From NCBI RefSeq assembly GCF_003057965.1, contig NZ_CP020921.1:608916-672915 (forward strand): a stretch of DNA of 64,000 bases. Reading direction: 5' to 3'. The notes beneath the pieces are model-generated. The model was not told the DNA's origin. It worked only from the letters and a program-made list of their open reading frames with translations, and did no database searches. Made by a program: the position numbers and the translations under genes. Numbering within the stretch: position 1 is the stretch's first letter; the number at the start of each line of letters is the position of its first letter. This stretch comes from Thermodesulfobium acidiphilum (lineage in GTDB: Bacteria > Thermodesulfobiota > Thermodesulfobiia > Thermodesulfobiales > Thermodesulfobiaceae). Positions 55,549 through 64,000 of this stretch are shown piece after piece.

Positions 55549-56847
55549 ATGTCTATTAGAACTGAAATAGACAAAATTGTTTATCATACCGATAATATTT
55601 TAAATAATTACAACCTTAAGCTTTCAAACCCATGTATAGCTATTTCAGGTGGTGCTGACTCTGTTTTTTTGGCTTTTATACTTTCGAAGTTGAAGTCGAA
55701 AGTTAACTTTATACTACTACACTTCGACCATGGGTGGCGAAAAAGGGATCTAATTTATGAAAGAAATTTAATAATCAATTATGCAGAAATATATAATTTT
55801 AGAGTTATTTTTGGTTCTTCAGAAAATATAGGAAAATTAAATGAAGAAAATGCAAGAAAAAGAAGATTTGCTTTTTTTTATAGCATTATGGATAAAATAA
55901 ATTCGAATTCTTTGTTTACTGGACATAATCTGAATGATAGGTTTGAAACATTTTTGTGGAATATTTGTCGCGGAGCAGGTATAAGAGGGATACTATCTTT
56001 AAAAGAAGTTAGACAATTTGGGAAAATAAATATTATTAGCCCTTTGATACACGTAAAAAGGGATAAAATAAGGGCTTTTTGCGAGTATTTAAAGCTAGAT
56101 TATATATCTGATATTTATAATGATGATATAAATTATAAAAGAGTATTTATCAGGAAAGAAATAACTCCGAGAATAGAAAGTATCTGGCAAAATTCTTTAG
56201 AACACTTTGATTCTTTTATTAGACTGGTAGAAGACGAAGATAATTACATTGAGAAGATTACAAACGAAATATACAAAGACGTTGTTCTTTCCATGCCTTG
56301 GGCTAGCATTATATTTATAAAAGAACTATTAAAATATGATGTTGCTTTGATTCGCAGGGTTATAAAACAATTCTTGCATTCTTTAAATGTATCTTATAGT
56401 TATAATGAAGTTAATTTATTATGTAAATTTCTACAAAAAGATGAAAGGATTCCTTTTCCTTCTTTTAAAGGTCTTGGGATTTATAAAAATAAAAATATCT
56501 TTTCTTTATATGACCGTTCTTTTGTAAACGGTTATAGTTGGGATAAAGTACCTAAAAACCTGGGTATATTTATTAATAATCCGCTAGAGAAAGAAATTTT
56601 TCTGGAAATCAGATTTTTTAAAAATTCTGATTATGTTATTTTAGATGGAAGAAAGGTTTATTTATATAACTTTTTTAACAAAAAAAACAAACTTTTTTAC
56701 AAATTTGTCCCAATGATATTTTATAAAAACGTTCTCAAATGGGCTCCATTTGAATATTTTGATGAAGATTTCTTTAAAACTTATAATATTAAGATTTCTT
56801 TTGATGATTTTTTGGAGAAATTTAAATTATTGTGGAGGCAAAAGTGA
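55549..56847 (+). CDS. tilS: tRNA(Ile)-lysidine synthetase TilS
   Basis: This 432-residue PP-loop ATPase converts the CAT anticodon of tRNA-Ile2 to lysidine-AU. The PP-loop is AISGGADSVFLAFILSKL near residue 35 (SGGxDS). It also has LLHFDHGWRKRDLIYERN, GHNLNDRFETFLWNICRGAG and a C-terminal region of the usual length. ATG at 55549 is 7 nt after the tRNA-Met 3' end, with only T residues between and no ribosome binding site. Its mRNA may start as a tRNA-processing product. The order tilS-(DUF554)-hpt-ftsH is close to the Firmicutes tilS-hpt-ftsH cluster, with DUF554 as an insertion. Confidence 0.93.
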   Translation: MSIRTEIDKIVYHTDNILNNYNLKLSNPCIAISGGADSVFLAFILSKLKSKVNFILLHFDHGWRKRDLIYERNLIINYAEIYNFRVIFGSSENIGKLNEENARKRRFAFFYSIMDKINSNSLFTGHNLNDRFETFLWNICRGAGIRGILSLKEVRQFGKINIISPLIHVKRDKIRAFCEYLKLDYISDIYNDDINYKRVFIRKEITPRIESIWQNSLEHFDSFIRLVEDEDNYIEKITNEIYKDVVLSMPWASIIFIKELLKYDVALIRRVIKQFLHSLNVSYSYNEVNLLCKFLQKDERIPFPSFKGLGIYKNKNIFSLYDRSFVNGYSWDKVPKNLGIFINNPLEKEIFLEIRFFKNSDYVILDGRKVYLYNFFNKKNKLFYKFVPMIFYKNVLKWAPFEYFDEDFFKTYNIKISFDDFLEKFKLLWRQK

Positions 56848-57524
56848 CTGGAACAATAATTAATGCTTTTTCAGTGATTATTGGTAGTAGTATAGGTCTA
56901 GTTATGGGTTCTCATCTGGCTGAAAGATACAAGAGTATAGTAATTAACGCAATAAGTCTGGTAACCCTTCTAATTGGATTAAAGTTATCGTTGGAGGTTA
57001 AAAGTATTTTTTTGGTCTTGATTTCTTTAATTTTAGGAGGTTTATTGGGAGAATTTATTTCGCTTGAGGGACTTATCGAAAGGCTGGGTGATTATGTGAG
57101 CAAAAAAGTGCAGAAAGGTGATGTTGTAAATGCCTTTATGAGTGCCAGTTTATTATTTTGTGTTGGCCCAATGAGCATACTGGGATCCATTCAGGACGGT
57201 CTAAAGGGCGATTATTCAATATTATTATTAAAGTCGGCTCTTGATGGTGTGTCTAGTTTATTTCTTGCTTCATCTTTAGGAATTGGGGTTTTTTTCTCTT
57301 TTATAACTATTCTTATTTATCAAGGTTCGTTAACCCTTTTTGCAAGTGCTCTTTCTGGGATATTTAGTGATATAAAAATTGCCAATAACTTTTATGCAAC
57401 AGGTGGTATTTTGTTGATTGGTATTGGCTTCAATTTGTTAGGTTTAACAAAAATTAAAACAATTAATTATATATTTGCTCTGGTATTAATAGTTATTTTT
57501 TCAAAATTTGGAGGAGTATTGTGA
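56844..57524 (+). CDS. DUF554 membrane protein
   Basis: This protein of about 226 residues has six to seven hydrophobic helices. It begins VTGTIINAFSVIIGSSIGLV and contains ISLILGGLLGEFISLEGLIE, LLFCVGPMSILGSIQDGL and a C-terminal LIGIGFNLLGLTKI, all in the pattern of DUF554 (YdfK-like) proteins. Function is not known. GTG at 56844 is preferred since GGAGG at 56834-56838 lies just upstream and it overlaps the tilS stop (GTGA). It also overlaps hpt by 4 nt, so it is coupled to the purine salvage gene. Confidence 0.87.
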   Translation: MTGTIINAFSVIIGSSIGLVMGSHLAERYKSIVINAISLVTLLIGLKLSLEVKSIFLVLISLILGGLLGEFISLEGLIERLGDYVSKKVQKGDVVNAFMSASLLFCVGPMSILGSIQDGLKGDYSILLLKSALDGVSSLFLASSLGIGVFFSFITILIYQGSLTLFASALSGIFSDIKIANNFYATGGILLIGIGFNLLGLTKIKTINYIFALVLIVIFSKFGGVL

Positions 57525-58051
57525 AGGAACACGAGCTAAAAATTTTGATAAAAAGAGATGAGATTGCAAAAGCCGTTGAATCATTGGCAAAAAGGATCGA
57601 TAGTGATTATTTTGGTAAAAAAATTTTATTGGTAGGGGTATTAAAGGGTGCTGCTTTCTTTCTTGTAGATTTAGCAAGATCGATGTCTGTGCCATTAGAA
57701 ATAGATTTTGTAGAAGTATCAAGCTATGGTAATAAAAGTAAAAGTTCTGGAAAAATTAAATTAATAAAAGATATAAAAAAGGATTTGACTGATTACCATG
57801 TTTTAATTGTTGAAGACATTTTAGATTCAGGACTTACTCTACAATATCTTATAGATTTTTTTAAACAAAAAAATCCTTTAAGCGTAAAATCTGTGGTGTT
57901 GTTTTATAAGATAAAAGATGATAACTATAAAAGGTCTGATGTAGATTATTTCGGATTAAAAATTCCAGATTATTTCGTTGTTGGGTATGGATTAGATTAT
58001 GCTGAGAAATATCGGAATTTAAGGGATTTGTACGTGATTTATTTTGTTTGA
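57521..58051 (+). CDS. hpt: Hypoxanthine phosphoribosyltransferase
   Basis: This 176-residue purine salvage enzyme makes IMP/GMP from hypoxanthine or guanine and PRPP. Motifs include KILLVGVLKGAAFFLVDLAR, VSSYGNKSKSSGKIKLI, the PRPP loop VLIVEDILDSGLTLQYLID, and the C-terminal PDYFVVGYGLDYAEKYRNL. The start is GTG at 57521 behind GGAGG. Its 3' end overlaps the -35 box of the ftsH promoter by four bases. Confidence 0.95.
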   Translation: MKEHELKILIKRDEIAKAVESLAKRIDSDYFGKKILLVGVLKGAAFFLVDLARSMSVPLEIDFVEVSSYGNKSKSSGKIKLIKDIKKDLTDYHVLIVEDILDSGLTLQYLIDFFKQKNPLSVKSVVLFYKIKDDNYKRSDVDYFGLKIPDYFVVGYGLDYAEKYRNLRDLYVIYFV

Positions 58052-58077
58052 CACTTATACATAAAAAAAGATACAAT
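58048..58077 (+). promoter_or_regulatory. Sigma-70 promoter for ftsH
   Basis: TTGACA at 58048-58053 overlaps the hpt stop codon, and TACAAT at 58072-58077 follows after 18 nt. A start near 58084 would leave a leader of about 30 nt with the AAGGGG site. Confidence 0.75.
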
Positions 58078-58114
58078 ATTTAACTAACATTTTTTAAAAA
58101 GGGGATATGAATTT

Positions 58115-59995
58115 TTGAAAATAACAAAGAGTGTTACGTTTTATCTTATAATTTTGTTAATAGTAGTGGTTTTAACAGTAGTTTTAAGTAGCGGTAAAAA
58201 GGTTACAAATCAGGAACTGTCATATACAGAATTCATGGATAGGGTAAATCAAGAAGATGTGAGAAGAGTAACTATTTCCTCTTCTCAAAACGTAATCAAC
58301 GGTAAATTAAAGGATGGCACTTCGTTTACTGTTTATTATCCTCAAAACGATCCTACTTTGATTAAAACTCTGAGAGACAAAAAGGTAGATATCAGAGTTG
58401 AACCACCTAGTGATAATGGTTGGTGGGTTTCAGTGCTCACTCAATTGTTTCCTATTTTAATACTAATTGGTTTCTGGCTTTTTATGTTAAAACAGGCACA
58501 GGGTGGAGCAAGTCAGGCTATGTCCTTTGGAAAATCAAGGGCAAAACTTTTCCATCAAGAAAAGACTAAGACAACTTTTAAAGATGTTGCTGGAGCAGAT
58601 GAGGCGAAGCAAGAACTTGAGGAAATTATTGACTTTCTAAAAAATCCTGCGCCTTTTAGGGCTATGGGGGCAAAAATCCCTAGAGGGGTTCTTTTGGTTG
58701 GACCGCCTGGGTGTGGCAAGACTCTTCTGGCTAGAGCGGTAGCTGGAGAGGCAAAAGTTCCATTTTTTAGTATATCTGGTTCAGATTTTGTTGAAATGTT
58801 TGTAGGGGTTGGCGCTTCACGTGTAAGAGACCTTTTTGAACAGGCGAAAAATCAATCGCCATGCATAATTTTTATTGACGAGATCGATGCTGTAGGTAGA
58901 CAAAGAGGAGCTGGTCTTGGAGGAGGTCATGACGAAAGAGAACAGACTCTTAACCAATTGCTTGTTGAAATGGATGGGTTTGAAGTTGATGAGACTATTA
59001 TAGTTATGGCAGCTACAAATAGACCTGATGTTCTGGATCCTGCGCTTTTAAGACCAGGGAGATTTGACAGACATGTTACAGTTGATAGGCCGGATTTATT
59101 GGGCAGGAAACAAATATTAGAAGTTCATCTGGCCGGCAAACCTATAGAAGAAGAAGTTAAGGTTGATATACTTGCAAAAAGAACGCCTGGATTTGCAGGG
59201 GCTGATCTTGCTAATTTAGTTAATGAAGCTGCTCTACTTGCTGCCAGAAAGGGCAAAAAAACTATTTCAATGGCTGAATTTGAGGATGCAATTGATAGAA
59301 TAGTGGCTGGTATCGAAAAGAGAAGTAGGGTTATTTCTGAAAAGGATAAAAAGATAATTGCTTTCCATGAAGCCGGTCATGCATTGGTGGCGCACAACCT
59401 TCCTGGAACAGATCCAATTCATAAAATTTCTATTATACCAAGGGGAATGGCATTGGGTTATACTTTACAGCTTCCCGGAGAAGATAGATATCTGATTAGT
59501 AAGACAGAGCTTATTAATAATATTTGCGTACTTTTGGGGGGAAGGGCTGCTGAAGAAATTATCTTTAAAGAAGTTACAACTGGTGCACAAAATGACCTTC
59601 AGAGGGCTACAGAACTTGCAAGAAAGATGGTTATGGAATATGGCATGAGCGAGCATTTAGGTCCAAGAACCTGGGGTAAGAGAAGTGAAAATGTTTTTAT
59701 GGGCAGAGACCTTTTTGAAACGAAGAACTATAGTGAAAATATGGCAAATGAAATAGATCTTGAAGTTCAAAGAATTGTAGAGAATTGCTATGAGAATTCA
59801 AAAAATATACTGTTAAGCGTATATGATACTTTGAACAAAATTGCTATGAAACTTATTGAAAATGAGACGCTTCAGGGAGATACTCTTTTAGATTACCTAA
59901 ATGGAAAGTTTGAAGAGGAGAAAAGTGATAATGGATCTAAAATTGTAGAAAACAAATCAGGCGATAATGCTTTGAATGAAAACAAGAATATATAA
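58115..59995 (+). CDS. ftsH: ATP-dependent zinc metalloprotease FtsH
   Basis: This 626-residue membrane AAA+ protease degrades damaged and regulatory membrane proteins. Two N-terminal membrane helices (about 8-28 and 105-125) flank a short periplasmic loop. The AAA module has GPPGCGKT at 196-203, Walker [21 protein letters not shown], and the second region of homology [20 protein letters not shown]. The protease domain has FHEAGHAL (His418, Glu419, His422) and the third ligand region. The C-terminal tail is acidic and Asn-rich. The start is TTG at 58115; an overlapping ATG stops after two codons. It has its own promoter. Confidence 0.97.
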   Translation: MKITKSVTFYLIILLIVVVLTVVLSSGKKVTNQELSYTEFMDRVNQEDVRRVTISSSQNVINGKLKDGTSFTVYYPQNDPTLIKTLRDKKVDIRVEPPSDNGWWVSVLTQLFPILILIGFWLFMLKQAQGGASQAMSFGKSRAKLFHQEKTKTTFKDVAGADEAKQELEEIIDFLKNPAPFRAMGAKIPRGVLLVGPPGCGKTLLARAVAGEAKVPFFSISGSDFVEMFVGVGASRVRDLFEQAKNQSPCIIFIDEIDAVGRQRGAGLGGGHDEREQTLNQLLVEMDGFEVDETIIVMAATNRPDVLDPALLRPGRFDRHVTVDRPDLLGRKQILEVHLAGKPIEEEVKVDILAKRTPGFAGADLANLVNEAALLAARKGKKTISMAEFEDAIDRIVAGIEKRSRVISEKDKKIIAFHEAGHALVAHNLPGTDPIHKISIIPRGMALGYTLQLPGEDRYLISKTELINNICVLLGGRAAEEIIFKEVTTGAQNDLQRATELARKMVMEYGMSEHLGPRTWGKRSENVFMGRDLFETKNYSENMANEIDLEVQRIVENCYENSKNILLSVYDTLNKIAMKLIENETLQGDTLLDYLNGKFEEEKSDNGSKIVENKSGDNALNENKNI

Positions 59996-60013
59996 TGAGG
60001 ACAAGAATATATA
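59982..60013. repeat. Partial duplication across the ftsH stop
   Basis: The 13-mer ACAAGAATATATA occurs at 59982-59994 and 60001-60013, a 19-bp period. The first copy holds the last codons and the TAA stop of ftsH; the second is just downstream. Confidence 0.7.
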
Positions 60014-60080
60014 AAGAAAGTTAATATATTTTAATTAAAATTTGAAAGAAGGCGAAAATTTAGTTAGAGGAGGAAGTTTT

Positions 60081-60866
60081 ATGAAATTAAGAGGCTTGTT
60101 CTTTTTGTTCTTTATGTTGATATTGTTTAATTTATTGTTTGCAGTTTTTTGTATGGGCTGTAGAGCTTCAGAAACGAAAACTATTGGAATTGTTAAAGAA
60201 AACATAATACCTCCAAAAGGAATTCAGATCTTTGTTAACGATCATGAAGTTTTAACTTTAAAATCATTCGATAATGAAAGTTTTGAAAGGATTAAACAAG
60301 AGGCAGATACAATTTCCAGCGCTATAAATCATTATTTTGGCTCATCAAATGTTTCATACGATCCATCTGATATAAGGTTTCTAACTGAAAACAAGTATTT
60401 TTGTTGTTATATAGGTGATGATTTGGCTTTTAAGATAGATAGGAGTCAAGCCTTTTTACAGAATTTAGCTGATAGTGATATCACAGGTATGTGGCTTACA
60501 AACTTGCAAAGGTCACTAGGATACGATATGGGTGATGATCACAGAATTTTATATGGACATAAATATTATTCGAAAGAATTCATTCAAGAGGGTATAGCAT
60601 CATGGTACGGAAGTAACTTAGCAGGTAGGCGCATGTCGAATGGGGAGATATTTGATCCTTATGATCTTACTGCAGCTCATAGATGGCTCCCACTTGGATC
60701 GATTGTTCTTGTGACCAATGAAAACAATGGTAAGAGTGTCATAGTAACGATAACAGATAGAATGGGAAGTACAAGCAGGGCGATAGATTTGTCTGAAGGA
60801 GCAGCTGAAAAGATCGGTATGATCAGTTCAGGCCTTGCTCCAGTAAAAATTGAGCTACTTAAATAA
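60081..60866 (+). CDS. RlpA-like septal ring lytic transglycosylase family protein
   Basis: This exported protein of about 261 residues has an N-terminal hydrophobic segment followed by two cysteines (FCMGC). The second could carry lipid, though the lipobox is not classical. The middle (about 45-165) is unrecognised. The C-terminal double-psi beta-barrel of RlpA is clear: GIASWYGSNLAGRRMSNGEI, DLTAAHRWLPLGSIVLVTN and VTITDRMGSTSRAIDLSEGA, including the catalytic Asp in TDR. No SPOR domain is attached, but a separate SPOR protein is encoded at 1634. I chose ATG at 60081 with GAGGAGG at about 60067-60073; upstream in-frame starts are weaker. Confidence 0.83.
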   Translation: MKLRGLFFLFFMLILFNLLFAVFCMGCRASETKTIGIVKENIIPPKGIQIFVNDHEVLTLKSFDNESFERIKQEADTISSAINHYFGSSNVSYDPSDIRFLTENKYFCCYIGDDLAFKIDRSQAFLQNLADSDITGMWLTNLQRSLGYDMGDDHRILYGHKYYSKEFIQEGIASWYGSNLAGRRMSNGEIFDPYDLTAAHRWLPLGSIVLVTNENNGKSVIVTITDRMGSTSRAIDLSEGAAEKIGMISSGLAPVKIELLK

Positions 60867-60896
60867 GTTGATAGTGTATATTATTTATACTAATAG

Positions 60897-61568
60897 TTGA
60901 AAAAATTGTTTAAAACTTTAAAAGAAGACATAAATACAGTATTTGAGCGAGACCCTGCTGCCAAAAACATTTTTGAAGTGTTATTTTGTTATCCCGGTTT
61001 ACACGCTATATGGCTTCATAGGTTTTCACACTTCTTATGGGTTAAACGAATACCGTTTTTTCCACGTTTAATTTCTCAAATTTCGCGAGCACTTACTGGT
61101 ATTGAAATACACCCTGGTGCAATCATAGGAAAGAGATTTTTCATTGATCATGGTATGGGCGTTGTAATAGGTGAAACTACTGAAATAGGCGATGACGTAA
61201 CAATGTATCAATATGTAACTTTGGGTGGGACAGGTAAGGAGAAAGGAAAAAGACACCCTACCATAGGGAATAATGTAGTAATCGGAGCGGGGGCAATAGT
61301 TCTTGGACCCATTACAATTGGCGATAATGTAAGAATAGGTGCTGGAGCAGTGGTGATAAAAGCTGTTCCTGAAAATTCAACAGTAGTAGGGAATCCTGGA
61401 AGGGTAGTAGTAAGAAATGGAATAAAGGCAAAAATATCACAATTAGATCACAACATGTTACCAGATCCTTTAAAAGAATATCTAATTAAGCAGGATCAAA
61501 AGATAATGGAATTAGAAAATGAAATCATGAAACTTAAAAAAACTTTAGATTTGGAGGTAAAATCTTAA
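60897..61568 (+). CDS. cysE: Serine O-acetyltransferase
   Basis: This 223-residue hexapeptide-repeat enzyme makes O-acetylserine for cysteine synthesis. The N-terminal helical domain ([35 protein letters not shown]) and the left-handed beta-helix ([40 protein letters not shown]) are typical of Firmicutes CysE. The start is TTG at 60897, with no ribosome binding site but a TATACT six bases upstream. It is followed after 2 nt by cysS, linking cysteine synthesis to its tRNA charging. Confidence 0.95.
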   Translation: MKKLFKTLKEDINTVFERDPAAKNIFEVLFCYPGLHAIWLHRFSHFLWVKRIPFFPRLISQISRALTGIEIHPGAIIGKRFFIDHGMGVVIGETTEIGDDVTMYQYVTLGGTGKEKGKRHPTIGNNVVIGAGAIVLGPITIGDNVRIGAGAVVIKAVPENSTVVGNPGRVVVRNGIKAKISQLDHNMLPDPLKEYLIKQDQKIMELENEIMKLKKTLDLEVKS

Positions 61569-61570
61569 CT

Positions 61571-63040
61571 TTGTTAAACAATCAAATATATCTCTATAAT
61601 ACATTAACAAAAAGAAAAGAAAAGTTTTTACCAATAGAGAATAGAAAGATTAGAATGTATGTTTGTGGTGTTACAGTCTATGATTATTGTCATCTAGGAC
61701 ATGGAAGATCTTATGTAGTCTGGGATGTCTGGAAAAGATTTTTTTTGAGCCAGGGATTTGATGTATTTCATATTCAAAATTTTACTGATATTGATGACAA
61801 AATAATAAAAAGATCGAAAGAGGAAAAAATTGATTGGAAAGAACTTACAAATAAATTTATAGATGCATATTTTGAAGATATGGATAAATTAAATGTTTTA
61901 AGAGCGACCCTTTATCCAAAAGCTACTGATTATATTGATGATATGATTAAAATAATTATTGGTTTAATAGAAAAGGGTTATGCCTATAAAGCTGGTGAAG
62001 ATATAGTCTTTTCTATAAAGAAATTCAAAGACTATGGAAAATTATCTGGAAAATCTATAGACGATTTAATTAAAAACTATAGAGTTGATTCATCATCTTA
62101 CAAAGAAAATCCTTTGGATTTTGTGTTATGGAAAGCATCAAAGCCAGGTGAGCCTTTTTGGGAAAGCCCATTTGGGCAAGGGAGGCCAGGATGGCACATA
62201 GAATGTTCTGCAATGTCTCTGAAACACTTCGGTTCTCCATTTGATATTCATGCTGGTGGGCAAGATTTAATTTTTCCTCATCACGAAAATGAAATTGCAC
62301 AATCAGAGGGTTTTACTGGGAAAAAATTTGTAAATTATTGGTTGCATAATGGCTTTGTTACTATATCTGGAGAAAAAATGTCAAAATCTCTTGGAAATTT
62401 TAAAACCTTAAGAGATATTTATCAGGAATATGATCCGATGGTTTTAAGGCTTTTTATACTGAGTAGCCATTATAGAAGCCCAGTTGTATTTAATTTAGAA
62501 AATTTAATGGCTGCGAAAGAGGCTTGGGATAAAATTAAAAATGCTGTTGACGTATGTTCTTCTCTCGGGCTTATAGGAGAGCTTAAAGTAGCTTTGCCAA
62601 ATAATTTTATTGCCGCTTTGTGTGACGATCTAAATACTCCGTTAGCTATTTCTTATATTTTTGAAAAAGTTAGACTTATTAATTCGCTTGTAGATAGTTA
62701 TTTGAAATCACAAGCAACGGATGTGAAAAGCACTGTTTCTTCTAATATAAGTGAGGTTTTGTCTATGATTGAAATATTGGGTCTAAAGTATAAGCCTGAT
62801 GTTTTATTTTATTCTAAAGAACAGTTGTCTAAAGAATTTGGCTCTTATAATTCTACTGAAGTAAATTTTGAATCATTTGATGAACTTACTACTGAAAACA
62901 TTTTTAAACTTCTGAGTTTTAGAGAGTTTTTAAAAAAGAGAGAATTATATGAAAGTGCTGATAAAATAAGGGACTTTTTAAATAAAAAAGGAATTGTAAT
63001 AGAAGATTTGCCAGGAGGCATAAGAGTAAAAAAAAGATGA
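61571..63040 (+). CDS. cysS: Cysteine-tRNA ligase
   Basis: This 489-residue class I synthetase has the HIGH-like motif in YVCGVTVYDYCHLGHGRSYV, FTDIDDKIIKRSKEE, zinc ligands around PGWHIECSAMS and FPHHENEIAQSE, and GEKMSKSLGNF (KMSKS). The C-terminal anticodon-binding part is of usual length. The start is TTG at 61571. It overlaps rlmB by 4 nt; the mini-ribonuclease III gene mrnC, which lies between cysS and rlmB in many Firmicutes, is absent. Confidence 0.96.
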   Translation: MLNNQIYLYNTLTKRKEKFLPIENRKIRMYVCGVTVYDYCHLGHGRSYVVWDVWKRFFLSQGFDVFHIQNFTDIDDKIIKRSKEEKIDWKELTNKFIDAYFEDMDKLNVLRATLYPKATDYIDDMIKIIIGLIEKGYAYKAGEDIVFSIKKFKDYGKLSGKSIDDLIKNYRVDSSSYKENPLDFVLWKASKPGEPFWESPFGQGRPGWHIECSAMSLKHFGSPFDIHAGGQDLIFPHHENEIAQSEGFTGKKFVNYWLHNGFVTISGEKMSKSLGNFKTLRDIYQEYDPMVLRLFILSSHYRSPVVFNLENLMAAKEAWDKIKNAVDVCSSLGLIGELKVALPNNFIAALCDDLNTPLAISYIFEKVRLINSLVDSYLKSQATDVKSTVSSNISEVLSMIEILGLKYKPDVLFYSKEQLSKEFGSYNSTEVNFESFDELTTENIFKLLSFREFLKKRELYESADKIRDFLNKKGIVIEDLPGGIRVKKR

Positions 63041-63771
63041 AAAGTGATCTTGTGATTGGTGTACATCCTGTTATTAACGCTATTAAAGAAGGAATAGAAT
63101 TTAGAGAATTGCTTATTGCTAGAAATAAGAGACTGCCATTTATAGAAGAGTTTTTAGAAAAAAATAAAGACAAAAGATCTCTTGTTATTTATAAGAATCT
63201 TTCAGAAATTGAAAGACTTTTCCCTAATTCCCAAGGAATAGTAATGTTTATAAAGAGATTTGAATATGCAGATGAGGAAGAAACTGTTCTTAATGCTATA
63301 AAGTCTAAAAAGGTTCTTTTAGCTTTTTCTGGTATTATGGACGTGCGTAATATTGGTGCTGTAGCTAGAACTGCTCAAGCATCTGGTCTGGTGGGAGGAA
63401 TAATTTTACCAAAACATAGATCGCTTGATATTACTCCTGCTGCTATCAAGGCATCTACGGGCTCACTCTTAAACATACCGGTAGTGCGACTCAGCAATTT
63501 AAGATACTTTGTAAAGGATCTAAAAAAAAGAGGCGTGAACGTTATTGGTGTGGAAAAGAAAGGATCAATTAGGTATGATATGTTGAAATACGATCTTCCT
63601 ATTTGTTGCGTTTTTGGTTCGGAATCTAAATCGCTTTCTGATGTTTTTCTACGAGATCTCGATCAGAGCGTATATATTCCTATGGCTAGTGATTTCAACT
63701 CTTTAAATTTATCTGTAGCCTCTAGTATTTTGTTATACGAAATATTTAGGCAAAAGAATTTTGAGTTATAA
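63037..63771 (+). CDS. rlmB: 23S rRNA 2'-O-methyltransferase RlmB (SpoU family)
   Basis: This 244-residue SPOUT enzyme methylates a guanosine in 23S rRNA (Gm2251 in E. coli numbering). The N-terminal substrate-binding domain has VIGVHPVINAIKEG. The C-terminal trefoil-knot domain has FSGIMDVRNIGAVARTAQAS, FGSESKSLSDV and IPMASDFNSLNLSVASSILL, the three SpoU motifs. ATG at 63037 overlaps cysS (ATGA). Confidence 0.94.
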   Translation: MKSDLVIGVHPVINAIKEGIEFRELLIARNKRLPFIEEFLEKNKDKRSLVIYKNLSEIERLFPNSQGIVMFIKRFEYADEEETVLNAIKSKKVLLAFSGIMDVRNIGAVARTAQASGLVGGIILPKHRSLDITPAAIKASTGSLLNIPVVRLSNLRYFVKDLKKRGVNVIGVEKKGSIRYDMLKYDLPICCVFGSESKSLSDVFLRDLDQSVYIPMASDFNSLNLSVASSILLYEIFRQKNFEL

Positions 63772-63810
63772 TATTATCCTTGATAATTTATTTTAAGGAG
63801 GAATTTTTTA

Positions 63811-64000
63811 ATGCTACCAATACCAACAAAGTACTTTATCTCTTTTGGAAGTTGTAATGCTGATCACCCTCTTAACGCATTTGATGGCGCACTCCTTTCT
63901 GCTGGAGTAGGGAATACTAACCTTGTAAGAGTTAGTAGTATTTTGCCACCGTCTGCTGTGGAAGTAAAGAATTTAGCTTTACCTTATGGCGCGCTAGTTC
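63811..64000 (+). CDS. pdaD: Pyruvoyl-dependent arginine decarboxylase, N-terminal part
   Basis: The first 63 codons are visible before the window ends. The sequence has TPLNAFDGALL-like HPLNAFDGALLSAGVGNTNL, then VRVSSILPPSA and ALPYGALV. These match archaeal-type PdaD, in which Ser-Ser is cleaved to form the pyruvoyl cofactor that makes agmatine from arginine. The beta-chain side is nearly complete; the alpha part is missing here. ATG at 63811 follows AAGGAGG at 63795-63801. A TATAAT at 63767-63772 may be its -10 box, with a weak -35. It lies 39 nt after rlmB. Confidence 0.88.
   Translation, partial: MLPIPTKYFISFGSCNADHPLNAFDGALLSAGVGNTNLVRVSSILPPSAVEVKNLALPYGALV

Noticed and set aside
1..64000. 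CRISPR array, insertion sequence, rRNA operon or toxin-antitoxin pair
   Set aside because: I searched both strands by eye and found no spaced repeats, transposase motifs or rRNA sequence.

Overview
This window is a gene-dense, strongly AT-rich stretch of bacterial chromosome. It carries about 57 protein genes, five tRNA genes and almost no non-coding DNA. Gene order is Firmicutes/Clostridia-like in many places: DUF1292-mltG; mreBCD-mrdA-minCDE-rodA; pheST-cvpA-polX; uppS-cdsA-dxr-rseP-ispG-proS; pyrR-pyrB-pyrC-carAB; tilS-hpt-ftsH; cysE-cysS-rlmB. HypA/HypB (nickel hydrogenase maturation), an archaeal-type pyruvoyl arginine decarboxylase and TTG starts on about a quarter of the genes suggest an anaerobic, possibly thermophilic, deep-branching relative of the Clostridia. 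Thermodesulfobium is my best guess, but no ribosomal RNA is present to confirm it. I see no phage, insertion sequence, integron or CRISPR array. Layout: 1-12.5 kb is a cell-shape and division block: the 5' end of prfA (minus strand), DUF1292, mltG, a SPOR protein, mreBCD, PBP2, minCDE and rodA, followed by a DMT transporter, a DinG/XPD-like helicase and an AMMECR1 protein. 12.5-22.7 kb holds translation and replication genes (pheST, dnaE), a CvpA-like protein, a PolX homologue whose polymerase active site looks lost, and two small NTF2-like extracytoplasmic proteins. 22.8-31.2 kb holds hisZ-hisG-hisD, a NUDIX hydrolase, a Xer recombinase, a two-gene proline-to-glutamate module and an amino-acid-binding lipoprotein. 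31.2-33.9 kb holds tRNA-Gly and tRNA-Arg, a frameshifted dienelactone hydrolase, chrA, and tRNA-Glu and tRNA-Val. 33.9-43.4 kb runs rpoD-uppS-cdsA-dxr-rseP-ispG-proS-PBP1A, joining isoprenoid, phospholipid and cell-wall synthesis. 43.4-48 kb is the only long minus-strand unit: argS, a zinc-ribbon membrane protein, an M48 peptidase, hypA, hypB. 48.1-55.4 kb is the pyrimidine/carbamoyl phosphate operon. 55.4-60 kb is tRNA-Met-tilS-DUF554-hpt and then ftsH behind its own strong promoter. 60-64 kb is rlpA, cysE-cysS-rlmB and the 5' part of pdaD. Many genes overlap by 1-4 bases or by longer stretches, implying long co-transcribed, translationally coupled units. The three tRNA loci have good sigma-70 promoters and each lies 7-34 nt upstream of a same-strand protein gene. 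The points I would check first are the PolX homologue without polymerase aspartates, the hydrolase interrupted at a T7 slippery heptamer, the tRNA-mRNA units (especially tRNA-Met/tilS), and the argS-protease-hypAB operon. No clearly new multi-gene system stands out; most of the window is core metabolism.
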